Origin: Telopea speciosissima
Lineage: Eukaryota > Streptophyta > Magnoliopsida > Proteales > Proteaceae
DNA: 64,000 bases
Reading direction: 5' to 3'
Assembly (NCBI RefSeq): GCF_018873765.1
Contig: NC_057917.1
Coordinates: 54,677,464-54,741,463 of the forward strand
The position numbers and the translations under genes were made by a program. The notes below the pieces were generated by a model. It had not been told where the DNA came from and searched no databases. It worked only from the letters and a program-made list of their open reading frames with translations. The stretch's first letter is position 1. Every line of letters begins with the position of its first letter. This document shows, piece by piece, positions 33,207 through 44,800 of the stretch.

Positions 33207-33547
33207 GGAACACTTACCAGTCGTGCGGAACGGCGTGTACCTGCTCCCAGACAAAGCCGCATGCAAAATGACCAGCGCACCCCTGGTCCTTTCAGCCTTT
33301 CTAGGGGGTGCATCGCTCATTTCGCACGCAGTTGTGTCTGGGCACAAGTACACGCTACGTTGCACTACCTAAGCATGTGTGGTGTGCTGCTCTTGCACCC
33401 AGACACATGGATGCATAGAATCACCTCTGTGCCACTAGAAATTTCTACCTTTTCATAGCGGCATGATGGTCATTCAGCGTAGCCCTGTGGCTGGGTGTAG
33501 GGGCAACCCACTGCCTGCACGCACCCAGGTAGCGTACTGTATCCTTA
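33207..33547. mobile_element. Double-hairpin MITE, GGTCATT family
   Basis: The first hairpin (33207-33375) pairs GCGTGTACCTGCTCCCAGAC / GCAAAATGACCAGCGCACCC with its right side (reverse complement GCGTGTACTTGTGCCCAGAC / GCGAAATGAGCGATGCACCC). A second hairpin follows (33376-33547), with TTGCACCCAGACACATGG opposite the TGGCTGGGTGTAGGGGCA side and GATGGTCATTCAGCGTAG at its stem top. The two-in-a-row layout is the same as at 23011-23387. Non-coding; the frames at 33132-33458 are incidental. Confidence 0.65.
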
Positions 33548-35507
33548 AAATAATTAGTTACCAAAAGAAGAATCAAATCCGCCTTGTAAAAAAGTAGTCA
33601 CTTCTAGGGGTGCATATTTAACCCTGTTAGCTCGAGCCTGCCCTGGACTATTTTGAGCTCGAACAAAGCCTAGGCTAAGATACCTTAGCCCTAAGGGCGG
33701 GTCAAGGTTGAGAATTGTTGGGCTGAGTCAGGATTGAGGCCTCAGATGAGCCCGACCCTATCTTCTTCTTCCTGGCCAATCCAGCCTTTGCATCTCCATT
33801 CCCCCCCCCCCCCCCAATTGTCGAGGCCATTTAGGGTCAGCCTGGCCCAACCTTAAGAATGGGTTAGGGTTAGACTGAGTAAGGGCCCAACTCCCTTGTT
33901 GCATGTCTTGCATCCCTAAGTCAGTTCAGTTCCCCCATCCTCAATAATATAAGATTATTCTTCATAGGATTAATAATAATGTTTGTGATACCCTATCGTG
34001 AGCATTCATTGATAACATGTGTAGGGTTTTAAATCCATTTAATGATAATATGGTCTTTTAGATAGGTACAACGGTAAGAAGTATTAATTAACTAAATGCA
34101 GTAAATGCATTGAGCAGAAGACTAACTCTCTCCTCCTATGTCTAAGATGGTTGAGTTCCCACTTCCCATGTTGCGCGCAAATGAAAAGAAGAAGAAAGTG
34201 AAGCATCGAAGTCATGGGCCGGAGCCAAATATAAATACTATGGATGGTCATTTCTCTATCAATAATAACTGCTTCCAAACCCATTATTATCGATCTTTCC
34301 TGAATTTTGGGTTTCCAATGCATCTTAATAGAGTTGAGGGAGGTTACTATTGACGATATGATTCTCTTCTTCGGTTGTACATTTCATGTATGATTCAATC
34401 TTCTATTTTAGGCAATTGCTATCACATACAATATTATGGGACTCTACCATAGTTAAGAACCTATGATCACATGCGATATGGATTCTATCTCAAAATGGAA
34501 GTCTCACCTTCAATCACTGTCAATAATATCACACTAACAATTAGCTTTAATTTCCAAGGAAGAAGAAGATCGAATATGAGAATTCTAGGAATTAGTTTTT
34601 TTATGGGTAAAGTACACGTACCCTCTATAATGCACCCAATATTCCTCGTACCCCCCTAAGCGGCTCAATATTCCATGTACCATCCTTCAATATTCCACGT
34701 ACCACCTTTGCTTTACACCCCAAATGCCAGATAGGTCCAATCCGTTAAATACCACCGTTAGATGCCAAAATGTTTACCATTTTACCCTTTGCTCCATTTC
34801 CTTAAATCTGAAAAGACTTAATTACCCTCACTTATTTGTTGCCCTAAACTAATTGAAAATAACTATTTTACCCTTTATTTTATTTTTATAAATAAAAAGA
34901 CCTAATTGCCCTCATTTATGTATTACCCTAACCTAATTTAAAAAGACTATTTTACCCTTAAATATTTGTTCCTAAAAACCCCAAAATGCCCTCATCTTCC
35001 CCAAATCATCATTCTTTTAACCCTGATCCTTTTTTTTATTGGGTAAACAATTCAACTCGTCTCTATAAATAAATAAATAAATAAATAAATAAAGCAATCA
35101 CCTTATGAACCGAGCACTATCCTATCCTATTATCTTGTGAATGGTCTTAAAGGGACCTTATCCAAGGCTGCCTTCTCTCTGGCAACATCGATCTCAACAA
35201 CCCTGATCACTTATCTTAAGATAAAAAGTTCATTGTCATACAAAACTCTATCAAGATCAACGGTTGAAGATTAAGCTCCACCAAAATAGCTACCAGATTC
35301 TATCCTCCTAGTTCAATTCGTCATATGTGATAATGTTTCACTCTATCTAAACCTCTCTAGTTGCTCCTCATCACGAATCACGATAGAGTTCTTCTTACCT
35401 TTGTTGTATAACGACTCTATATCAATTAATTATTTATAGAGGTGATGTAAGCTTCCCGTATACAGCTTCAGATTCATCTTCAAAAACACATTATTGTTTT
35501 TGAGAAG
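33548..35507. other. No gene recognised; MITE-like and Mutator-like ends
   Basis: Bases 33605-33919 start TAGGGGTGCATA and end TTGCATCCCTAA, a weak inverted pair that may be an old hAT-type MITE containing a C run (33803-33816). From about 34605 the sequence GGGTAAAGTACACGTACCCT starts a Mutator-like end with no partner in the window. A (TAAA)n run lies at 35066-35092. Confidence 0.4.
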
Positions 35508-36047
35508 ATGCCTTCTTCAACTTCCGCAGCAGAGGCTGCAAAACCAGCATTGGAAGCACCAAAAACCCTTGCGGAAACAGTAGATGTGTCGTTGAGGTCG
35601 AATCAGATTGAGTTTAACTTTCATATGAAGACGTATAATGCAGTTTCTGAGGCGGTGAAGACAACGGTTGCTGAGGCGGTAAAGGCGGCGGTGGAAGCTT
35701 CAAAGTCGGTTGCTGCGGAGGCTCCAAAGGTGGATTTGGCAGAGGTGGTGAAGACGGAGACGGGGACGGAGACGGCGAGTCTAATGGCTAAGTTGGCGAC
35801 TACGGAGGAGGAAACAACAAAACTGGTTGAGATGCTGACGAAGTTGGAGAAGGAGCCGACCCAGAGGGCGAAGCTTCAGTCCCATATTACCAAAGGAGTG
35901 TCCGATGTGTTGGAGATGAGGACGAACGAGAATACTGCAAGAATAGTCTATTTGGAGTCGGAAGTTAGGCGCCTTGCTGTGTCTGTGTCTGCGCTGTCTA
36001 ACAGATCTGGATTCCCCAAGAATGGTGGCTTTGGAACAAGAATATGA
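35508..36047 (+). CDS. Alanine-rich coiled-coil protein, family not recognised
   Basis: An intact 179-codon frame starts at ATG 35508. Residues 1-80 are rich in alanine, lysine and valine (EAVKTTVAEAVKAAVEASKS), and residues 85-160 look like a coiled coil (LMAKLATTEEETTKLVEML, ARIVYLESEVRRLAVSVSA). The end is basic and glycine-rich. The GC content and codon choice are clearly higher than in the flanking AT-rich DNA, and the frame is free of stops, so I take it as a real gene or a recent copy of one. A TATA-like TATTTATAGA lies near 35428. I do not recognise a family. Part of a mobile element's cargo is an alternative, but no ends were found around it. Confidence 0.5.
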   Translation: MPSSTSAAEAAKPALEAPKTLAETVDVSLRSNQIEFNFHMKTYNAVSEAVKTTVAEAVKAAVEASKSVAAEAPKVDLAEVVKTETGTETASLMAKLATTEEETTKLVEMLTKLEKEPTQRAKLQSHITKGVSDVLEMRTNENTARIVYLESEVRRLAVSVSALSNRSGFPKNGGFGTRI

Positions 36048-37884
36048 CTCTTCCTTAAGTTGAGTTGAGGCCTGACTCCTGAGGGGGCATACGGCCAATC
36101 AATCGAGTGTTTAAAATTTTTCTCCTTTTTTTTTTTTTTTTTTGGGTAAAATCTTTTTGGGTAAAATCTAGCTAGCGTCGTTTAAATATATATATATATA
36201 TATATATTTTTTCCTTATTTTTCTTTTCAAGTTTAGGACCGTTGGATGTTGCACTTGCTAGATGTCGACATCTACCTCCACCTCGAACTGCATCGCACTG
36301 CACCATGTTCAATTGATCCATAGAAACCTGCAACTCCCACCCATTCCCTGAGTTTGCATTTTGAACCTTAATGCAAGAAATTAAAATTTTTTGATATTTG
36401 CATGCCTTGGCCCTTGTGTGGGCAGGTCCTCATAATCCATATAGAATTGATCAATTCGACTGCTATTAATTAAGTGAGATATCTCAACTCTTGTAGTTGT
36501 AGATCGAGTCTCTTCCTCTTTTAGACGTACGGCTTGTGTATCCCTTGGCCCGTTATGTGTTTGAAATTTAAAGTCCCTTTATGTTTACCCAATTACCTGC
36601 TCCAATACCCTACTTCTTTTTAGAGTAATACGTATATATTATTGTATTTCTACCACCCCATTGTCGCTATAATTACTTGATCGCCATCATAATCAAAATT
36701 ATAATTTTATGCCAATTTGGATTTGGTGCCGGTGGTACATGATTTTCAATTTTACTTGAGCCATTGGAATCTTTGGCCTACCTCTGGATGACCCGACCCT
36801 TTGGCGGCCGGGTTTCTTTCTTTGTATGGCTGTCCTGGGTTTGTATACCCTGTGGCCTGTTTTGTGAGCTGTCTGGTATCTTTGAAATTACTAATTTTTA
36901 ATCCTTTTTTTATTGCAAGTAAAAAATAAATGTCAAATTTAAGATTGTTTAATTTGGCTGCTGAAACTTTTACTGTGGAATTATCCGGCCACTGTAAGGT
37001 TAGGTTTCTGTTATTATTTGTTTTGATGATATTTTGTGCATTTTATTGATAGTTGTTGTAATTGTGTCTGAGAAGGATATAATGGGGGAGGTATACATGC
37101 AGGACCCACAAAGCAATTCAGTGAGAGTATGGAATCGAAATCTTGATTCTGCCCATTTTGATGAATTTTTTTTTTTTTTTTTTAATTCAATTAATTATTA
37201 ATTATTTGGTTCATTTGCCTATGAATTTTTGTTTTTTTTTTTTTTTTATGGATGATGGGATGATGAGGACAACAAATAAAAACATGTCTTCTAACTCTGA
37301 AAGCGCGCTGATGTGGCTTACATGAACCTCTCTCTTTTTCTGTTGAACTATTTGTTGTCAACCCAAAGCAATTCATATCTTTTCTCACTTCTCCCCAAAT
37401 CATCTTTGATCCACCTTTTGGTCTTTTTAACTCCTCTTATTAATTTGGATTATATTACCCTTCCTTCCATGCCCTCAATTGCAAATGCCTATTACCAGAA
37501 AAAGAAAAAATTGCAAATGCCAGTATAACCACAGAAAACCATAACCTTGTATATCTTCTCTGAAACACTCCTATATCACTTCAAATTTTTTATGTGGTGG
37601 CATGGAATTCGTTTTTAATCTATTGTACCATGTGAATCGCTCCAAACTCCAATAAACATCGACCCCATCATAGATTCGAATTACCAAAAACAGAAAGAAA
37701 AAAAAAAGCAAGGGCAACACCTTCTCCATCACCTCCTCAACTACCGTTCTCGGAGCAATCTGTCTGGGTACTTTTAATTTCTCCTTTGCTTGATTATTGC
37801 TCTTTTAAATGATAAAATCTCATTCTCATAATAATGGATTTTATTTTCAAATTTTGATTGCCAGAACTACTCTCACGTTGTAGA
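36048..37884. other. No gene recognised
   Basis: The stretch holds the 3' flank of the 35508 frame, a TA run (36187-36207), several T runs, and no supportable exon. Confidence 0.4.
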
Positions 37885-38272
37885 GCCGAAAAGATGGTTA
37901 TTGGCATCTGATAGTTTCTTGAGACGAATGAGACCCGAGGGGCTCCACTTGCCTGGGTTGCAGATTCTCTTGGATTGCCTCTCGATTGTCCTTACTCTTC
38001 AGGGGTTGCCGTCTACTTTGAACTGGGTAGCAAAGATTGTGGTTGATGATATCCTGTCACTGTGTAGTAGTTTTTCTTTTATTTCTTTCTTGCATGTTTC
38101 TCGAGACCGTGTTAGAAGAGCTCATCTTCTTGCTAAAGGAACTTCTAGGTTTAGCTCGTCTCGGTACTGGTGGTCCCTACCACCCCCCATTCTTGTACAT
38201 TTTTCAGCCGGCCAGAGTTTCTTTGTTGCCGATTTCTCTTAATAAAATTTTTTGTTCTTGACTAAAAAAAAA
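37885..38272 (+). mobile_element. LINE 3' tail (RNase H region)
   Basis: The frame at about 37900-38240 carries remnants of a LINE RNase H domain (LDCLSIVLTLQGLPSTL, VDDILSLCSSF, VRRAHLLAKGTSRFSSSRYW), then the usual ending TCTCTTAATAAAATTTTTTG and a poly(A) run (38262-38272). The rest of the LINE is absent. A target duplication was not identified, so the left limit is approximate. Confidence 0.65.
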
Positions 38273-40408
38273 ATGGACATTTCAACTTTGGGTGCTAACT
38301 ATACTTAACGTTACCGGGAAGATTGATATTTTGACATAGTTTAGGGTGTTCGTGATATTTCATATACTTAGAAATTTGTCCTTTTTAAAAAAAAAAAGGG
38401 ATGACGTTGTTTTTTGGGTCTTAGTAAACTCTGTTGCGGTAGGAGTCTAAAAAGCCAAAAGGACTATATAATGTACCATTTGTAGGTATCATGACCTATC
38501 GTGATTGGATTGGAAATAATTATTAAAATAAAAATAAAGATAAGAAAAGGAAATGTAACAAAGTCAAAAGGTTATCTTTTATTTTTGGTAGACGTCAAAA
38601 GATTATCTTTTAGTTTTATAATTTTTTTTTTATAAGTCAAACCTTTTCATAATTAAAAACATGAATAAATAAATAATCCAAACACAACAGAACCAATTTA
38701 CTAAATAGTTTATTACAAGACAAACAGGGTATCTTCTTCTGTTTATATGAAGGCATTACCGGACATGGACATGCGGGCAACAAATGCAGCCGCCAAGCCT
38801 CTTTACAAGGTGAATTTCAGTCGAGCATAAACTTTTTCCTTTAAAATTTTAGGTCCTTCATTAATAGAAAAAAAAATAAAATTGTGGAAGAGAAACAGTT
38901 TAGAATATTGTGTTTGGAACAGTTTTTGAAACTGTTTCTATTTCCATAAGGTTTATTTGTGTTCTGATTTAAATTGCCATTACTTTACGGAGAGTTAGAG
39001 TCGCCACTCTTGCAGTTAAGGGTTTTGGACCCTTCAGGACGCAATGGCGGTGGTTTTGGGGTCTAATTTTAAATTGTTTTGCATTAACAATGCTATTTTT
39101 GTTTGGTTTTGTATTCTTGAATCCCTAATTGATATATAATGTATCTGTGGGTTGAATCGAATTGAATCAATTGAACTGAATCAAACCAGTTTTGATAATC
39201 AGATTAAATCGATAACCCTGTTAAGAGACCCAATTACCCGACCTGTCGAGTCAATACCCGTAGGAATTCTATTACCAATGGCGACTATTATCGATGTTGA
39301 CTGGCAATTGATTGACATAGTTGACCAGTTTATGCATTATTTTTGTTTCAGTTTAAGTCAGAAACACTTTAAAATGTGTATTCTTATAAATATCTCTGTC
39401 TATACCTATTTATGAATTGGTTTATGATTACCATGAACTTGAAAAGTTATTCATGACCAAATGTAGATAGAAAATTCATGGCATTTTAATGCATACATGA
39501 CATGTTCGGAACACCATATGAATAAATTGGATGTATTTATCTTGTATACTAAGAGCTTTCGCACATTTTTAGATGTACGGTGTATTGGAAAATTGTGAAA
39601 AGATTGGATGAAATTCACCAAAGTGGCACATCCTATTCTTTTATAGTTTTATCTCCGCAGTAAAGTTGGTGAAATATGCCCAAAGGTGATGTAAGGAAAC
39701 AAATATTAGAAAAGACAATAACCTAGGGGTTCCTTCTGCCCAAAGATTTAAAAAAATTTTGAAAATTATTGTTCTTTTCGCAATAAATACAGATTAACAA
39801 GCATTCTTTGTTCAAAAGATAGGAATGTAATAATAGTTGTGCCTCTTATTTGGTTTATTTAGTTAGACTGTAGACTGTAAAATCTACATGAAAAAGTGTT
39901 TAACCCTTGGACTGTTAGGTTCTATATGGCAACTTTTCTGTTTTAAAAACTCAATTCTGGTCCGACACATTTCTTTGTGTTTCTGTGTTTTTTTTGAATG
40001 CTTCTGGGTCCTAAAATGTTGTATGGTAACATTGAAAAAAATGTATCTATAACTAAAAAGAAACAGAAACTTGTATGGGTTGCACTTAACAGATCGTTTC
40101 TCAACTAGTGTTATATCAACAGAAAGATAATAGATGATGGCTTCTTGCATGAATTTTTCAACGACAACCCTAACAGAAAAGATTCAAAGTGATACCCTAA
40201 AGGTCTAACCCTCTAAATTCTAACCGATAGAAGAGCTGTTGTGTCTGCTCCTTGCAAATCCTTGAATGTAGCATATGCAAGCTGAGAACTTTTAGATTCT
40301 CTAATATTAGGTGATGCAAGCTTTCTTCATAATTGAGCTAGTAAACAAGCAAACAGATACATAATAATCAAAACTCTCCATTAAACCTTAAATACACAGA
40401 TGCACTTG

Positions 40409-40439
<31 letters not shown>

Positions 40440-41305
40440 GTTCATAAACTCTAAATCCAAGTAAGAATTCGATACAAAGGGACCACAATAACTAGTAGGA
40501 CAAACTTATCCACGTAATTGATGAGAACAGTCAATTCAATCACAGCCTTTTAAGTTTAGACATGCAGTCCAGGCACATACCACACACCCCATAACCTAAA
40601 CATCCATTACAATTCAGGTCATAGTATTAGTGGAGCTATTTCTCCTCACCCTTTCACCATCAACTTTCTCCTTAAGATCACTTGATCCATTACCTACTCC
40701 AATGAGCGGATTGGTCAATAACCCCATCTATTCAATGTTAAGGAAGATCAGTGTTTTTGTTATCAATGGGTAATAAACTGGAAGTGATTAACTCTGTAAT
40801 AAAAGAGGCCAAAACTCTAAATCCAGGCAATAATTCAAATTCATCTTCCATTCCAAAAATAGCTTGAAATAATAACAGTATCAATTCAATCTCATAGTTC
40901 ATAGGTCTGATGTTTCACTGACCCAGGGTGCAGAAAAACCCAGAAATACATTGATGTATCATTCGTTCCAGATATTTTTAGCATACACAAGAAGCTACAA
41001 ATCATTACTATTTGATTCATGAAAATCCGCTGCTTAATTGCTCAACATCTCTCTGAAACTAAATTCCTTTTAAATAATTTGAAATTTCTACACTAAAAGA
41101 TGAGATAGGAAAGCACAAAATGTAGATATAACAATCAAAATCTGAGCAATGCATATTACTAGAGGAGGGTTTCTTAAACGGTTTAAACAATACTGCAATC
41201 AACACCAAGTACATTAACATAGCAAATAAGAAAGACTCATTTCGTGAAATTGAAATAGGTAGATCACTGATATATTTTCGCATAGAATTAGCCCCTGCTT
41301 GAGCC
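38273..41305. other. No gene recognised; AT-rich
   Basis: Three kilobases without a convincing exon, LTR or inverted repeat. A (GA)n run lies at 40410-40435. Bases 38300-38400 resemble a worn Mutator-like end. The stretch ends at the Copia insertion site (target TTAGA, 41306-41310). Confidence 0.4.
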
Positions 41306-41310
41306 TTAGA

Positions 41311-41831
41311 TGTTAGAATTTTAGTTCTAATAAAATTCTATATGGACATAATTAAATCCCTAAACCAGGCTAATTAGGGTTTTGGTCTAATAAAGTGGGG
41401 TCATTAAGTTATATTAGAAGTCTAATGTGGACTGGCTTAGTGTGGGCCAGATAGATTCCTATTGGGACTGTGATGAGTCAGACCCTATAGGGATTACTAT
41501 ATAAGGAGAGCTAGGTCCCCCCTCTACCCAACACAACTTATTATTCTCAATTGCTATTGAGGAGTGTATTCTAGAAAGAGAGGGAGATATTCAGTGTTCG
41601 TCGTCCCTGCGCATTCGGTATTCTCATCAGGCCAGTTACTTTGGGAATAGAGGGGAAGGGCCTAGATCTTTGTTCTTTATTTTCCGCTGCAATCATCATC
41701 ACTATGGATGCGAAACAAGGTCAGTGGTTCTATCCCTATTTTCTATTATTTATTTGATTGTGTTCTTGAACGCCCTATGGAGATCCTGGCTTTTGGGATT
41801 TTGTCCCTATTCGGATCGATTTATTCCAACA
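41311..41831 (+). repeat. Left LTR of the Copia element
   Basis: 521 bp, TGTTAG...CCAACA, with a TATA element (CTATATAAGG, about 41498-41507) in promoter position. Nearly identical to 47867-48387. Confidence 0.95.
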
Positions 41832-44800
41832 TGTGGTATCAGAGCCTCCATAGATCCGTTCTTGAACCTATATGGATTCAAAATAATATAACATAATAAG
41901 GGAATCGAAAATTTTTCGATTCGAATCAAGGTTTTTAGGGTTTTTTCCAGTTTTCCAAAAACCCGTACGGACACTGGCATTCTGCCAATTTTTTTAGCCG
42001 GCGAAAACAGAATCTGATCACATGGGGGCGTAGAGCTCGCAAAATCAGAGTTTTCGGTGGGTGGATCACCGCCAACGGCTGCCGGACGCGCTCTCACGCG
42101 CCGGCGGCAGCCGCGGGTGATCTTCACTCGCCGGCAGATGTTAAAAAAAAAAAAAAAAAAAAAAAAAGAATCTGGGTTTTGCTATCGTGCGCCTGATTCT
42201 ATGTACAGGCGATGCTAACGTGCGCAGCTCGGGTCGGGTCAACCCGATTTCTGACCCGAAACCCGACCTGTTGACCCGTCTAATGACCCGATTTGGTCTG
42301 ACCCAAACGGTTGGACCGGGTCTGAACCGGTTCGATCGGACCGGGGGGTTGAACCAAATTGATTTGGTTTGACTTTCGGACCGGTTTGACCAAGACAACC
42401 AGCGATTTTGACTTGAACTTTGACCGGGCTTTGGGGCTACGAGACTCCATTTGGGGTCCGTTTTTGCGTTGGCTCTATTTTTCTGTGCTCTACACAGTGG
42501 TGCCATCTGTTTTGATCAGATATGAATATTTTACATATTTTTGGTATTCTTTTGATGCATGCCCTTTATATAATTTATCGGTTTGTTCTATTGGGAACCG
42601 AACCAATTTCTCAATTGCTGGAATACCTACCTTGATGAACAGTATTATTATTATTTTTGTGTTAATTTTAAGACATTTAAAGCCCCTTGTCATAAAGTAT
42701 AAAATAACACAATTTGTTTAAGGATGTAAGTAATTTTGGAATATCCCAAGAGAGGGTTCCATGGGTTCGACAGGATGCAGCCGCCAAAGCGACCTTCCTT
42801 GTTGGATTTGTGAAACACCGGTCTCATACAGTTGTGGGGTGTCCTTCAACTCTAATGTGTGGTCATACACCCAAAGGTGGTGGTCATGTATTGGTACTTG
42901 AAGGGGTACATATACAGTATGCTTGTGAATAGGTTGACCCTAGAATTCTGCACACCCAAAGGTGGTGGATTTTGAAAGTTGAGCTGTATTCCCATGACCA
43001 CTGGTATGTAGGGATTTTTACAATTGCATATTGAGAATTCAGCCCAAAGGTGATTTCACAATGATGTGTGTAAAATTCTCATTAGCTTATAAAGTTTTCA
43101 AGCTGTACTTGCATCATTTTAATTATTATACTGTTCATTGTTTAAATTTTCAGTCACCTTCTCTGTCAATAATAACATGGTTACTATTGAGCTCCTCACT
43201 GGGTCAAACTTTAAGAAGTGGAAAGAGGACATTATGTTTGCTATGGAAATGGCAGATGTGCACACGTCCCTTGTTATGGACACACCAATGGAACTAACTG
43301 CTGATAGTACTGAGGATGAAAAGTCTGTGCATGCTGCATGGCAAAAGAGTAATCGACTCAGTATACTGTCCATAAAGAGGTCGATACCGGAACACCTAAA
43401 AAGTGGTCTGCCTGAGAAATGTACTGCCAGGGAATTGCTAGATGCAATTTTCAAGAGATACAAAGTTTCATCGAATGCTGAGATTGGGACACTTCTGCAA
43501 GGGTTATTTAATATGGAGTATGATGGTTCTAGGGGTGTTAGGGATTACATTATTAGGATGGTTGATTACCAAACTAAACTCAAGGCCTTAGACATTCCTC
43601 TTCCAGATGCCCTAATTGTCCATCAAGCCTTAAATACCCTACCTTCTGAATTTGGCATCATAAAAACCAACTACATTTCCCAAGATGGAGTCTGGAGCAT
43701 TAATGACCTAATTTCTAGGGTTGTGTCTGAGGAAGAGAAACTGAAGAAAGAGAAAAAGCCTACTGCCCTGTTTACTTCCAAAGCCCGTAAGAGTAAAAAG
43801 TCTAAAAACCATACTCATAAGTCTGCCAATAAATAGTCCGATCAGACTAACAATTTGGGACCCAAGAAAGACTCTTTGAAGAAAGAGAGTGATCGCTGCT
43901 TCTTTTGCAAGAAGAAGGGTCACATGAAGAAGGACTGCGACAAATACAAGGCTTGGTTACTCAAGCCCAAGCAGCCATCAGGTAATAATTCTTTGGCTTT
44001 TGTTTGTGAATCCAATCTATCAGAAGCCCCATCCAGTTCTTGGTGGCTAGATAGCGGTGCAACTAACCATGTTGCTTTTACCATACAGGGGTTCATAAAC
44101 CGGAGGAGGCCAAACAAGGATGAATCAAGGCTGGTCGTAGGAAATGATGGACATTCTGACGTAGAGTTCGTGGGAGATGTCATTTTATTATTAGATTCTG
44201 GTTTTAAATTGACTTTAAAGAACACTTTTTATGTACCGTCCTTTAGGCGGAATTTGATTTCGGTTTCAGTTTTGGACATTAGTGGTTTCTATTTTGAAAT
44301 AAAGAATACTATGGTTAATTTATTTTTTAATTCAACTAAAGTTGGTTCCTGCTTTATGTCCAACGGATTGTACAGATTGTGTTTGTCTCCCACTGATATC
44401 TACGTCTCCTGTAATGTTGAAAGTGTTGTTTCTAAAAGACCCTTACCTAAAGAACGGTCTTTCACATTGTGGCATAAGCGGCTAGGTCATATTTCTAAGG
44501 CAAGAGTGGAAAGGCTGATAAAGTCTGACATCCTGCCTACTCTCGAAAGTGATCCAGAAACTTGTGTAGACTGTTGTAAGGGAAAGATGACCAAAATAAA
44601 GAAGAAAACTGCAGTCCGTAGTTCTGACCTGTTAGAGGTCATTCACACTGACATCAGTGGTCCCTATTCAGTCACATTGTGTAAAAATTTTTATTTCATC
44701 ACTTTTACAGACGACTATTCCCGATATGGATACCTGTACTTAATTAAAGAAAAGTCTGAATCTCTTGACAAGTTCAAGATTTTTAGGACTGAAGTTGAGA

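Noticed and set aside
42200-42720. Open frames in the GACCCG-rich stretch as a separate gene
   Set aside because: The stretch lies in the untranslated leader of the Copia element.
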